Assembly (NCBI RefSeq): GCF_020400585.1
Contig: NZ_JAINVF010000039.1
Span: forward strand, 1 to 45,657
DNA length: 45,657 nucleotides
From: Streptomyces sp. NK08204
GTDB taxonomy: Bacteria > Actinomycetota > Actinomycetes > Streptomycetales > Streptomycetaceae
Reading direction: 5' to 3'
Numbering within the stretch: position 1 is the first letter of the stretch; every line of letters starts with the position of its first letter. A program made the translations under genes and the position numbers. Below, piece after piece: positions 16,745 to 24,525 of this stretch. The notes under the pieces are model-generated. The model searched no databases, was not told the origin of the DNA, and saw only the letters and a program-made list of their open reading frames with translations.

Positions 16745-16765
16745 GTTAATTAACGAGTGCACTCG
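16745..16765. promoter_or_regulatory. Adjacent palindromes in the nphB-SARP intergenic region
   Basis: GTTAATTAAC (16745-16754) and CGAGTGCACTCG (16754-16765) are two perfect palindromes sharing one base, in the middle of the 513-base divergent region. The AT-rich first one stands out in such GC-rich DNA. They are candidate operator sites for regulation of the SARP gene. The regulator is unknown. No gene lies in 16401-16913. Confidence 0.4.
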
Positions 16766-16913
16766 ACAAGTCGTCTCATTCAGGCCGTTCGCCACGCTCT
16801 ACTGGGCGTTCGGTGACCGGATACTGCCTGGCAGGGCCGCCCGGCAGCCGGCCAGGGCACCGTCCGGTGCCGGCCAGGCGACCAACCAGGCCGTGGAAGT
16901 GGGGAGTTCACGG

Positions 16914-17888
16914 ATGGCGAACGAGAAGGTCGGGCAAAGCGTGAAACCCGGCAATCCGGAAGCGTGGCGCATCGCGGAGTTGGAACGCGAGGTTCGGGAG
17001 CTTCGCCGCACCAACGAGGCGCTGCGGGTGTACGTGGCCAGAGAGCTCGAACCCGGTCCCGAAATACCGGCGTCGGCGCGCTCGACGGTGAAGTTCCGCG
17101 CACTGGGCCCGATCGAGGCCGTCGTCGGCGGTCGCGTCGTCGACCTGGGGGCGCCCAAGCAGCGCGCACTGCTGGCACTGCTGGTCAGCAAGGTGGGCCA
17201 GCCCGTGGCCGTCGATCTGATCGTCGAGGAGCTGTGGGACGGGAAGCCGCCGCCGTCGGCGCTCACCTCGCTCCACGCGTACGTCGCCAACCTGCGCAGG
17301 GTGCTGGAGCCCGGCCGCGCGCCCCGGACCCCGCCGACGGTGCTGCGCACCTACGGACGCGGCTATCTGCTGGACAGCCGGGCCGCCGAGGTGGACGTGC
17401 ACCGCTTCAGCGAACGGGCCGTCGCCGGCTGGCAGGCACTGGACTGGGGGGATCCGCAGTACGCGGTCAACGAGTTCGAGGCGGCGTTGGCGATGTGGCG
17501 CGGGCAGGCATACTCCGAGGTGGCCGACACCACCTGTGTACGGCCGGACGTGGCACGGCTGGAGGAGCTGCGGCTGTCGGTGGTCGAAGGGCGCTGCGCG
17601 GCACTGCTCGCGGCCGGCGCCCACGAAATCGCGGTGGCCGAGCTCGAGGCCTTCCTCCAGACCCATCCCTTGCGCGAGTATGGCTGCGAACTGCTGAGCC
17701 TGGCCCTCTACCGGGCGGGCCGGCAGGCCGACGCACTGGCGGTGCTGCGTACCAACCAGAAGCGGCTGGCGGACGAGCTGGGGATCGATCCGCGGCCGGC
17801 GCTGCAACTGCTGGAGAAGCAGATACTCAACCATGCGCCGTCCCTGGACTGGCAGCCACACCCCAGGGCAGTCGCGAAGTCGGCCTGA
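16914..17888 (+). CDS. SARP-family pathway activator with N-terminal coiled coil
   Basis: The 324-residue product has an OmpR-like winged helix at residues ~60-155 (FRALGPIEAVVGGRVVDLGAPKQRALLALL, LRTYGRGYLLD) and a bacterial transcriptional activation (BTAD) domain at ~160-310 (EVDVHRFSERAV, LAMWRGQAYSEVAD, LGIDPRPALQLLEKQIL). This is the standard small SARP layout, as in ActII-ORF4. Unusually, residues ~18-45 (WRIAELEREVRELRRTNEAL) form a leucine-zipper-like coiled coil before the DNA-binding domain. ATG 16914 follows GGGGAG. SARPs recruit RNA polymerase at 11-base-period heptamers. Such arrays lie immediately downstream (17984-18012) and upstream of nphB, so it likely activates both. Confidence 0.92.
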   Translation: MANEKVGQSVKPGNPEAWRIAELEREVRELRRTNEALRVYVARELEPGPEIPASARSTVKFRALGPIEAVVGGRVVDLGAPKQRALLALLVSKVGQPVAVDLIVEELWDGKPPPSALTSLHAYVANLRRVLEPGRAPRTPPTVLRTYGRGYLLDSRAAEVDVHRFSERAVAGWQALDWGDPQYAVNEFEAALAMWRGQAYSEVADTTCVRPDVARLEELRLSVVEGRCAALLAAGAHEIAVAELEAFLQTHPLREYGCELLSLALYRAGRQADALAVLRTNQKRLADELGIDPRPALQLLEKQILNHAPSLDWQPHPRAVAKSA

Positions 17889-17983
17889 CAGTAGGCAAGT
17901 CGGGGCTCCGCTGCGGGGCGGCCTGTCTGGTCGCCCTTGGCGGCGGAGCCCTTGCGACCGCACGGGTCCGGGGGGCAGCCGGT

Positions 17984-18025
17984 GCCAAGCCGGCGCCAAG
18001 CGCACGCCAAGCCGCGCAGTAGTGC
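17984..18025 (+). promoter_or_regulatory. SARP binding array and promoter of the monooxygenase-exporter unit
   Basis: Three perfect copies of GCCAAGC start at 17984, 17995 and 18006, each separated by four bases. A weak fourth (GGGCAGC) lies at 17973, also in phase. A -10-like TAGTGC begins at 18020, seven bases after the last heptamer. Direct heptamers with 11-base period close to the -10 are the known SARP operator design. The leader to ATG 18214 would be ~180 bases. Nothing else is seen in 17889-18213. Confidence 0.65.
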
Positions 18026-18213
18026 AAGCCAATGGCCCTGGCGGATGCTGGGGACCGCAGCATGCCGAAAAACGTCGTCATGGTGGCGTCGACCGTCATA
18101 TTCCGCGACGACGCATCGGTTGAACCGTTTCCCGGCCCGCCCGCCGGAGACCGGCGTCGTTCATGATCGTCTGGTGCCCCGCATGCGGGCCCTCACTTTA
18201 TGAAAGGCCGAAT

Positions 18214-19983
18214 ATGAAGGTTACCGAGGTTCCGGTCCTGATTGTAGGTGGCGGTGGATGCGGCCTGTCCGCCTCCATTTTCCTGTCGGACCACGGTGTG
18301 GGGCACCTGCTCGTGGAACGGCATGCGGACACGTCAATTCTACCCAAGGCGCATTACATCAACCAGCGCACGATGGAAATCTTCCGCCAGCACGGCCTCT
18401 ACGACACCGTCGCCGAACCCGCCGCGGAACCGGGCCAGTTCGGCCGGGTGCGCTGGCAGACCACGCTCACCGGCGAGGGACCGCTGGACCGACAGGTGAT
18501 CCACGAGATGGACGCCTTCGGCGGTGGCGCGATGACCGAGGTCTACGCGGCGGACGGCCCCGTGCTGCCGTTAAAACTGCCGCAGTTGAGGCTTGAGCCG
18601 ATCCTGCGTCAGAAAGCCGAGGAGCGCAATCCCGGCGGAGTGCTCTTCTCCCACGAACTGGTCTCCTTCGCCGAGGAGGACGACCGCGCCGTCGCCGAGA
18701 TCCGTGACCTCGAGAGCGGCGAGGTCACCAAGGTCGTCGCACAGTACGTCATCGCCGCCGACGGCGGTCGCACGCTCGGCCCCCAGCTCGGTGTGCAGAT
18801 GCAAGGCATGTTCGACATGGCCAACGTCACCACCGTGTACTTCTCCGCGGACCTGTCGAAGTGGTGGAACGAGGGCAGCCTCATCACCTGGTTCGTCAAC
18901 CCCTACCGCGCCGACCTCAGCTGCGGGCTGCTGGAGATGGGGCCGACCTGGGGCAAGAACTGCGAGGAGTGGGGCCTGAGCTTCCTCCTGGGCGACGTCG
19001 ACAGCTCCGACGAGGAGGCGCTCGCCGAGCGGATGCGCGAGGTGCTGGGCGTGCCCGACCTCGAGCTGACGGTGCACAAGGTGACGCACTGGACGGTCGA
19101 GGGAGTGCTCGCCGACCGTTACCGGGCCGGCCGGGTGCTCATCGTCGGCGACGCCGCCCACCGCCAGCCGCCCACCACCGGGCTCGGCCTGAACGGCGGC
19201 ATCCAGGACGTGCACAACCTCGCCTGGAAGCTGGCCGCGGTGCTCTCCGGCCGCGCCGGCGACAGCCTGCTGGACACCTACGAGTCCGAGCGGCGGGCCA
19301 TCGGCAAGCGCAACGTCGAGTGGGGCCTGGCCACCTGGTTCCACCACCGGACCATGACGGATACCGCGATCGGCCTCGGCCCGCACGTCCCGCCGCAGCT
19401 GCGCCCGTCCGTGTTCGAGAGCTACTTCGCCCCGTCCCCGGTCGGCGCGGTCACGCGCGCCAGGGCGGCGGAGTTCTTCGAGACCCACCGCGCCGAGTGC
19501 CGGGCGCACGACATGGAGATCGGCTTCGCCTACGAGGACGGCGCGCTCGTCCCCGACGGCACCGAGCCGCCGGCCCGCTCGCCGATGGGCACCGACTACC
19601 ACCCCACCACCCGCCCCGGGCACCGGTTGCCGCACGCGTGGATCGAGCGGGACGGACAGCGCCTGTCCACCCATGACCTGACCGGGGCCTCCGCTGGCTT
19701 CGTCCTGATCACCGGCGCCGCGGGCACCCCGTGGGCCGAGGCGGCCGAGCAGGTCGCCGACAAGCTCTCGGTCCCCCTGACCGTGGCCCGGATCGGCGAC
19801 GGCGCGCAGTACGCCGACAGCGGCTGGGCGGCCGTACGGGAGATCGCCGACGACGGCGCTGTCCTGGTACGCCCCGACAACCACGTGGCCTGGCGTTCCA
19901 TGGGCGCCTGCGAGGACCCGGCAGACGCGCTGACACAGGCGTTGTCCCGGGTGCTGGGCCACCAGGCCGCCGACAGGCGTTAG
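18214..19983 (+). CDS. FAD-dependent aromatic monooxygenase (PheA/TfdB type)
   Basis: The 589-residue protein is of the group A flavin hydroxylases. It has the GxGxxG FAD fold at residues 10-15 (VGGGGCGLSAS), the DG motif in VIAADGGRTLG, and the GD motif in VLIVGDAAHRQPPTTGLGLNGG. A C-terminal thioredoxin-like domain follows (~480-589), as in phenol and dichlorophenol hydroxylases. Length is typical. These enzymes use NAD(P)H and O2 to hydroxylate phenolic rings. In naphthoquinone pathways they oxidise tetrahydroxynaphthalene or later intermediates to quinones. AAAGG precedes ATG 18214, and a SARP array lies upstream. The exporter gene follows after 109 bases. The precise substrate is inferred. 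Confidence 0.88.
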   Translation: MKVTEVPVLIVGGGGCGLSASIFLSDHGVGHLLVERHADTSILPKAHYINQRTMEIFRQHGLYDTVAEPAAEPGQFGRVRWQTTLTGEGPLDRQVIHEMDAFGGGAMTEVYAADGPVLPLKLPQLRLEPILRQKAEERNPGGVLFSHELVSFAEEDDRAVAEIRDLESGEVTKVVAQYVIAADGGRTLGPQLGVQMQGMFDMANVTTVYFSADLSKWWNEGSLITWFVNPYRADLSCGLLEMGPTWGKNCEEWGLSFLLGDVDSSDEEALAERMREVLGVPDLELTVHKVTHWTVEGVLADRYRAGRVLIVGDAAHRQPPTTGLGLNGGIQDVHNLAWKLAAVLSGRAGDSLLDTYESERRAIGKRNVEWGLATWFHHRTMTDTAIGLGPHVPPQLRPSVFESYFAPSPVGAVTRARAAEFFETHRAECRAHDMEIGFAYEDGALVPDGTEPPARSPMGTDYHPTTRPGHRLPHAWIERDGQRLSTHDLTGASAGFVLITGAAGTPWAEAAEQVADKLSVPLTVARIGDGAQYADSGWAAVREIADDGAVLVRPDNHVAWRSMGACEDPADALTQALSRVLGHQAADRR

Positions 19984-20092
19984 CCCGGCGGTCCCCGCTG
20001 ACGGGCCGCCGCGGCGGCCCGTCACATCTGGCTGCCCCGGCCTGTCATACGGGCGGAGCCTGAAGTCTGACAATGCAATTAGGAGACAGCTC

Positions 20093-21592
20093 ATGTCCAC
20101 AACCAGCGCCGTGCCTGCGGCCGGGCAGCATCCACGGCGGTGGATGATCCTCGCCGTCATCTGCGTCGCCTACCTCATGCTGACCCTCGACACGACGGTG
20201 ATGAACCTGGCGCTGCCGTCGGCGCAAAAGGCGCTGCACTTCTCGGACGCGGACAAGCAGTGGGTCGTGACGGCCTACGCGCTGTGCTACGGCAGTCTGC
20301 TGCTGTTCTGCGGCCGTCTGGCCGACCTCATCGGGCGCAAGGAGACGTTCATCGTCGGCCTGGTCGGCTTCGCGGGCGCCTCCGCCGTCGGCGGCGCCGC
20401 CAACAGCTTCGGCATGCTGGTGACCGCCCGCGCCTGCCAGGGTGTCTTCGCCGCGCTGCTGGCGCCCACCGCCCTGTCGCTGCTGGCCACCACGTTCACC
20501 GACCCCAAGGAGCGCGGCAAGGCGTTCGGCGCCTTCAGCTCGGTCGCGGCCAGCGGCGGCGGCCTGGGCCTGCTGATCGGCGGCGCGCTGACCTCCGGCC
20601 TGAACTGGCGCTGGTGCATGTACGTCAACCTGATCTTCGCCGCCTTCGCGCTGATCGTCGGCTCCCCGCTGCTGACCCGGCAGCCGCGCACGGGCGCCCG
20701 GATGGACATCCCCGGCGTGGTCCTGGTGTCCAGCGGCATGTTCGGCCTGGTCTACGGCTTCTCCAACGCGGCGACGCACAGCTGGCACACCCCCTCGACC
20801 TGGGTCTTCCTCGCGGCCGGCGGTGTGCTGGTCATCCTGTTCGCCCTCTGGCAGCGCCGTGCCCAGAACCCGCTGCTGCCCCCGCGGGTCGTGCTCGACC
20901 GCAACCGCGGCGGCGCCTACATCACCTCGCTGGTCGTCGGCGCCGGCATGTTCGGCGTGCTGCTCTTCCTCATCTACTACATGCAGACCGACCTGGGTTA
21001 CTCGGCGTTCAAGTCGGGTGTCGCCCTGCTGCCGATGGTGGCCGTCATCGCCGTCACGAGCAACGTGGGCAACATCCGGCTGATGCCGAAGTTCGGCCCG
21101 AGGCCGCTCATCCCCCTCGGCATGCTGTTCAACGCCGGCGGCATGGCCTGGCTGACCCGGATCGAGCCGGACTCGCACTACGCCTCGGCGATCCTCGGAC
21201 CGATCATGGTGATCGGTGTCGGCATGGGCTTCATCTACTCCGCCGCCCTGAGCACCGGAACCTCCGAAGTGCAGCCGCAGGACTCGGGTATCGCCTCGGC
21301 GACCTTCAACGCCGGCCAGCAGCTCGGTGGCGCCATCGGTACCGCGCTGCTCAACACGATCGCGGCCAGCGCCGCCACCGACTACCTGACCAGCCACGCC
21401 CACGGGAAGCCGGGGCCGGGGCTGTTCCAGCTGGCCGTGGTCCACGGCTACCACCAGGTGTTCTGGGTGTGCGCCGGGATCTTCGCGGGCGGCGCCCTCA
21501 TCGGCGGCCTGCTGCTGCGCAGCGGCCCGCTGCCGGTGCCCGGCCAGCACAGCCCGAAGCCGGCCACCGAGCCGGAGAAGGCGCACTCCTGA
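20093..21592 (+). CDS. DHA2-family MFS drug exporter (EmrB/QacA type)
   Basis: The 499-residue protein has 14 predicted membrane helices. It carries family signatures in order: LDTTVMNLALPSAQKAL (helix 1 motif), GRLADLIGRKETFIVGL (motif A) and RACQGVFAALLAPTALSLL (motif C region). TFTDPKERGKAFGAFSSVAASGGGLGLLIGG follows them. Members export antibiotics by proton antiport. AGGAG precedes ATG 20093. Position behind the monooxygenase and the SARP promoter makes it the likely exporter and self-protection pump for the cluster product. A hairpin follows its stop. Confidence 0.92.
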   Translation: MSTTSAVPAAGQHPRRWMILAVICVAYLMLTLDTTVMNLALPSAQKALHFSDADKQWVVTAYALCYGSLLLFCGRLADLIGRKETFIVGLVGFAGASAVGGAANSFGMLVTARACQGVFAALLAPTALSLLATTFTDPKERGKAFGAFSSVAASGGGLGLLIGGALTSGLNWRWCMYVNLIFAAFALIVGSPLLTRQPRTGARMDIPGVVLVSSGMFGLVYGFSNAATHSWHTPSTWVFLAAGGVLVILFALWQRRAQNPLLPPRVVLDRNRGGAYITSLVVGAGMFGVLLFLIYYMQTDLGYSAFKSGVALLPMVAVIAVTSNVGNIRLMPKFGPRPLIPLGMLFNAGGMAWLTRIEPDSHYASAILGPIMVIGVGMGFIYSAALSTGTSEVQPQDSGIASATFNAGQQLGGAIGTALLNTIAASAATDYLTSHAHGKPGPGLFQLAVVHGYHQVFWVCAGIFAGGALIGGLLLRSGPLPVPGQHSPKPATEPEKAHS

Positions 21593-21643
21593 CAGTCCGT
21601 CCGCCGTGCCCGCGGGCGCGGCGGCAGCGGCACACGCGAGCAT

Positions 21644-21666
21644 GAGGGCCGGGTCACCCGGCCCTC
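21644..21666 (+). terminator. Terminator hairpin after the DHA2 exporter
   Basis: GAGGGCCGGGT and ACCCGGCCCTC are 11-base arms separated by a single base, followed by TTCC, 52 bases past the stop codon. Confidence 0.6.
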
Positions 21667-21730
21667 TTCCGTGCTCCCCGGGCGCCGAGCGGGACACGGC
21701 GGTTCGGTCGGTGGTCCGGCGGCAGCGGGT

Positions 21731-21911
21731 TTGTGCCGTGGGGGCCCGTGGGATAGAATCGATCTTGAGCGCGGCGCCCGGGATTCGGGAGATGCGCCAC
21801 GCGTTGGTGGTCCAAGGAAAGACGCCCCGCTTCCTGCGGGGAGATGCAGGTGCAAGGCCTGCCCGGCGCTCGGCGAACCCCGCCCCCCTTCTCAGGGGGG
21901 CGGGGTTCTTT
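21731..21911 (+). ncRNA. Structured small RNA, copy 2
   Basis: Promoter TTGTGC (21731-21736), 17-base spacer, TAGAAT (21754-21759). RNA core from the outer helix GAGCGC (21767-21772) with GCGCTC (21866-21871). Internal hairpins are CCCG/CGGG, CCAC/GTGG, CCCCG/CGGGG (loop CTTCCTG) and GCAGG/CCTGC (loop TGCAAGG). Predicted pseudoknot AGGAA with TTCCT. Rho-independent terminator with GAACCCCGCCCCCC and its complement (21875-21908) and a T-rich tail. The predicted RNA is ~146 bases. No gene on this strand follows, which argues for a free small RNA rather than a riboswitch. It differs from copy 1 at the terminator and in a few stem positions. Confidence 0.65.
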
Positions 21912-21961
21912 CATGTGCGGGCGGCAGCCGGAGCGGGGTCGGTGGTCCGGCGGCAGCGGGT

Positions 21962-22143
21962 TTGTGCCGTGGGAGGCCCGTGGGATAAAGTCGATCTTGA
22001 GCGCGGCGCCCGGGATCCGGGAGATGCGCCACGCGTTGGTGGTCCAAGGAAAGACGCCCCGCTTCCTGCGGGGAGATGCAGGTGCAAGGCCTGCCCGGCG
22101 CTCGGCGAACCCTGCCCCCCTTCTCAGGGGGGCGGGGTTCTTT
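21962..22143 (+). ncRNA. Structured small RNA, copy 3
   Basis: Promoter TTGTGC (21962-21967), 18-base spacer, TAAAGT (21986-21991). Outer helix GAGCGC (21999-22004) with GCGCTC (22098-22103). The same four inner hairpins, pseudoknot partners and terminator (22107-22140) as copy 2 are present. One change strengthens the fold: CGGGATCCGG replaces CGGGATTCGG and gives a longer stem in the first hairpin. The terminator abuts the stop codon of the convergent MFS gene at 22143, so transcripts meet tail to tail. Confidence 0.65.
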
Positions 22144-23423
22144 CATGTGCGGGCGGCAGCCGGAGCGGGGTCGGGGGCCGCGGCGGTCCAGGGCAGCAGC
22201 GCGGCGCTGGCCAGGCAGAGAGTGCCGGCGACGAGGAGGGCGGGGCGTACGCCGACCTGGGACGCCAGGAGACCCGCCGCCAGCATGCACGCCGGCTGTG
22301 CCGTCTTGGCGCTGACCGACCAGGCGGTGACGACCCGGGCTATCACGTGGTCGTCGGTCACCGCCATGCGGTAGGCAGCGAAGGCCGGGTTGAAGACCCC
22401 GACCGCGAACAGCAGTCCCGTGTCGATCGCCACGATGGCGACGAGGCCGAGCCGGCCGAGCGGGACGAAGGCCAGCAGCAGGGCCCAGGGCGTACGCAGC
22501 ACACCGAAGGCGAGCAGCACCCGGTGCGCGCCGAGGCGGCGGGTGAGCGGGAGGGTGCAGCGCGAGCCGAGGATGCCGCCCAGGCAGGGCAGGCCGAGCG
22601 CGAGGCCGTACTGGATCGGTGTGAAGTGCATGTCCTGCAGCATCAGAACGGCCAGGAGCGGGACGGTCGCCATCACCGGGCCGCCGAAGAGCAGTGCGTT
22701 CCAGAACAGGGGGCGCAGGCCCGGGTGGGCGAGTATGGTGCGCCAGCCCGTGCTCACGCCGGCCGAGGAGCGGGAGGCGGGTACGGGCGGGGGTTCGGGT
22801 TCGGGGGTCTGCAGGCGGCTGATGCCCAGGGCCGAGAGGGCGAAGGAGAGGGCGTCCACGGCCACCGTGGCCGTCGTGCCCAGGGCGCCCACGAGGAGGC
22901 CTCCGCTCGGGGGTCCCGCGCTCTGGCTGAGCCAGTCGGTCGTCTCGAAGCGGGCGCTCGCGCGCAGCCGGGCCTCGGGGGCTACCAGTGCCTTGAGATG
23001 GGCGGTGCTCGCCGCCAGGAACGCTGTCGTGGCCGCCGCCTGCACGACTCCGACCGCGCACAGCTGGCCGAACGTGAGCAGGCCCAGGGCCGCCGCGAGG
23101 GGGACGCTGGCCAGGGCGACGGCGCGGGCGAGGTCCGCCGCGATCATGACGGGCCGCTTGGTGCGGTGCTCGATACGGCCGCCCAGCCACAGCGCGATGA
23201 CGGCACCGGGGACCGAGGACAGCGCCGCGAGCAGCGAGACCTGTAAGGCCGTGGCGTGCAGCGTGGTCACCGCCACCAGCGGGAGGGCGCCCGCGCCCAC
23301 GGCCGTGCCCGCCGCGCTGACCGCGTAGGCGTGCCACACGCGGGTGAAGTCCCGCTGTCGTGACGGCAGGTGAGGTCTCGGGGTGGGTTGCCGGCCGGTT
23401 CGGTCCGCGCCTTTGGTGATCAC
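22143..23423 (-). CDS. MFS transporter
   Basis: The 426-residue product has about 12 membrane helices and a motif A-like loop (LWLGGRIEHRTKRPVMI). It is of the MFS type often annotated as multidrug or macrolide exporter (MefA-like); the substrate is unknown. I chose GTG 23423 (AGGA nine bases upstream). The frame stays open for another ~300 codons upstream, but that part overlaps tpg in another frame and is arginine/proline-rich. It lies 49 bases downstream of tpg on the same strand, probably cotranscribed. Its 3' end is partly duplicated in the repeat next door. Confidence 0.8.
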   Translation of the reverse strand: MITKGADRTGRQPTPRPHLPSRQRDFTRVWHAYAVSAAGTAVGAGALPLVAVTTLHATALQVSLLAALSSVPGAVIALWLGGRIEHRTKRPVMIAADLARAVALASVPLAAALGLLTFGQLCAVGVVQAAATTAFLAASTAHLKALVAPEARLRASARFETTDWLSQSAGPPSGGLLVGALGTTATVAVDALSFALSALGISRLQTPEPEPPPVPASRSSAGVSTGWRTILAHPGLRPLFWNALLFGGPVMATVPLLAVLMLQDMHFTPIQYGLALGLPCLGGILGSRCTLPLTRRLGAHRVLLAFGVLRTPWALLLAFVPLGRLGLVAIVAIDTGLLFAVGVFNPAFAAYRMAVTDDHVIARVVTAWSVSAKTAQPACMLAAGLLASQVGVRPALLVAGTLCLASAALLPWTAAAPDPAPAAART

Positions 23424-23472
23424 GGCGAGGAATCCTACGGCGGGCGGCGCCGGCGCACGGCAGGAATCAGGA

Positions 23473-24027
23473 TCAGAAGTCGAGGTCCAGTTGCTCGATG
23501 CCGGTGAACTCCACCGACAGGCCCTGCGCGCGGCGGCCCCGGTCACGGAAGTACATCTCGCCCAGGCCCTCGGCGAGGATGGCCTGGAGTTCCCTCTCCG
23601 GTGCGCCCGTCTCCTGGGCGGCGAAGAGGCGGGCCGCGTACTCGGGCGGCAGGGCCTGGTTGATGTGGCGGACGCGGGGGTCGTCGGTGGTTCCGGGGGC
23701 CGCGGTGAAGCCGAAGCGGGCGCGGGCGGAGACGAAGATGCCGCCGGTGGTGGCCGCCTGCTGCCGGGCCCGCTCACGCACCCGCGGCTGCCAGCGCCTG
23801 CGGGTCTCCGCGAGGAGCCGTTCGGCGAGGTCGCGACGGGGGTGCTTGATCTGGTCGCGCACATAACGCTCGACCGTGCGCTGGGAGATGCCGAGGAGGT
23901 CGGCGACCGGCCTGGTGCCCTTGAGCCGGCGGACCAGGAAGCGCATCTGTGCGGGTGCCGTCCTGGGGACCGGGCGGGTGAAGTGGCCGGCTGCGGCGAC
24001 GTCCAGCGTGTCCCCGATACCGACCAT
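23473..24027 (-). CDS. tpg: Telomere terminal protein Tpg
   Basis: The 184-residue protein matches the Streptomyces terminal protein Tpg in length and throughout its sequence. Matching features are IGDTLD at the start, HTH at residues ~38-56 (RPVADLLGISQRTVERYV), WQPRVRERARQQAATTGGI, ARARFGFTAAPGTTDD, INQALPPEYAARLFAAQE and the acidic aromatic end FTGIEQLDLDF. Tpg is covalently joined to the 5' ends of linear replicons and primes end patching. The linkage residue reported for Tpg, Thr114, falls here at Thr114 of GTTDD. Tap, the usual upstream partner, is absent from this window. The gene lies ~23 kb from the telomere-like array. Confidence 0.93.
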   Translation of the reverse strand: MVGIGDTLDVAAAGHFTRPVPRTAPAQMRFLVRRLKGTRPVADLLGISQRTVERYVRDQIKHPRRDLAERLLAETRRRWQPRVRERARQQAATTGGIFVSARARFGFTAAPGTTDDPRVRHINQALPPEYAARLFAAQETGAPERELQAILAEGLGEMYFRDRGRRAQGLSVEFTGIEQLDLDF

Positions 24028-24185
24028 CGTGCCGCCCTGCTCTCTTCCGTCCGGCCGTCGCCCGTGTACGGGCCCAGGACGACGTTACAGCGGGCCTGGA
24101 GGGCGCCTCCAGCGGGGCGCCCCACAGTGGGGGCGTTTGGCAGTGACGGCACGTTCGACGGTGCGACCGCTGAAGGAGGCCCGCC

Positions 24186-24395
24186 GTGTACCTGCTCCAC
24201 GCTCGTCGCATGCTCCGTGGGTTCTGGCGTTGTCTGGCGTTGTACGGCACGTTCTACATCGGGCCCCTGCCCGGGCCCGGCCCGCTCACCGGTCCTGCTC
24301 CGGGTCATCCTGAGCGGCTGTGCGCCGATGTGCCGCTGTCGCCGCTGGAACGCCGGCTGGGTCGGGACCTGAAACGGGACCTGGGACCCGTCTAG
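24186..24395 (+). CDS. Small DUF6059-like protein
   Basis: A 69-residue ORF starts at GTG 24186 with AAGGAGG six bases upstream. A short hydrophobic N-terminal helix is followed by a proline/glycine hinge and the motif GHPERLCADVPLSPLERRL. This matches my recollection of the DUF6059 family, small Streptomyces proteins often found near specialised-metabolite genes. Function is unknown. It is divergent from tpg. Confidence 0.65.
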   Translation: MYLLHARRMLRGFWRCLALYGTFYIGPLPGPGPLTGPAPGHPERLCADVPLSPLERRLGRDLKRDLGPV

Positions 24396-24445
24396 CGGCC
24401 TGGCGCCCCGCTTACGCGCGCGGGACGGCCCCGCAACACAGAAAA

Positions 24446-24488
24446 AACGCCGCTGCCGGGGCCCTGGTCGGGCCCCGGCAGCGGCGTT
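24446..24488 (-). terminator. Strong terminator after qcrB
   Basis: Perfect 19-base arms (AACGCCGCTGCCGGGGCCC and its complement) around TGGTC, with six T on the minus strand after the stem (GAAAAAA at 24441-24447 on plus). It lies 38 bases past the qcrB stop. It can also end the convergent small gene. Confidence 0.85.
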
Positions 24489-24525
24489 CTGGAGGCGGAG
24501 GTGTGTTCGGGCGTGTGCCTCCAGG

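Larger units (their letters stand above)
21706..22174. repeat. Tandem ~231-bp duplication carrying small RNA copies 2 and 3
   Basis: Landmarks recur 231-232 bases apart: the leader GTGGTCCGGCGGCAGCGGG, the -35 at 21731/21962, GAGCGC at 21767/21999 and the terminators. The first unit ends with a copy of the last ~30 bases of the convergent MFS gene (21912-21943 repeats 22143-22174). The duplication junction therefore lies inside that gene's 3' end. High identity suggests a recent event. Confidence 0.75.

Noticed and set aside
21766..21911. The small RNA as a cobalamin or other riboswitch, because of GGTGCAAGGCC
   Set aside because: The B12-box and other class-defining motifs are missing, and copies 2 and 3 have no gene downstream on their strand.
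23424..24308. N-terminal extension of the MFS frame up to 24308
   Set aside because: It overlaps tpg in another frame and is low-complexity; GTG 23423 gives a normal MFS length.
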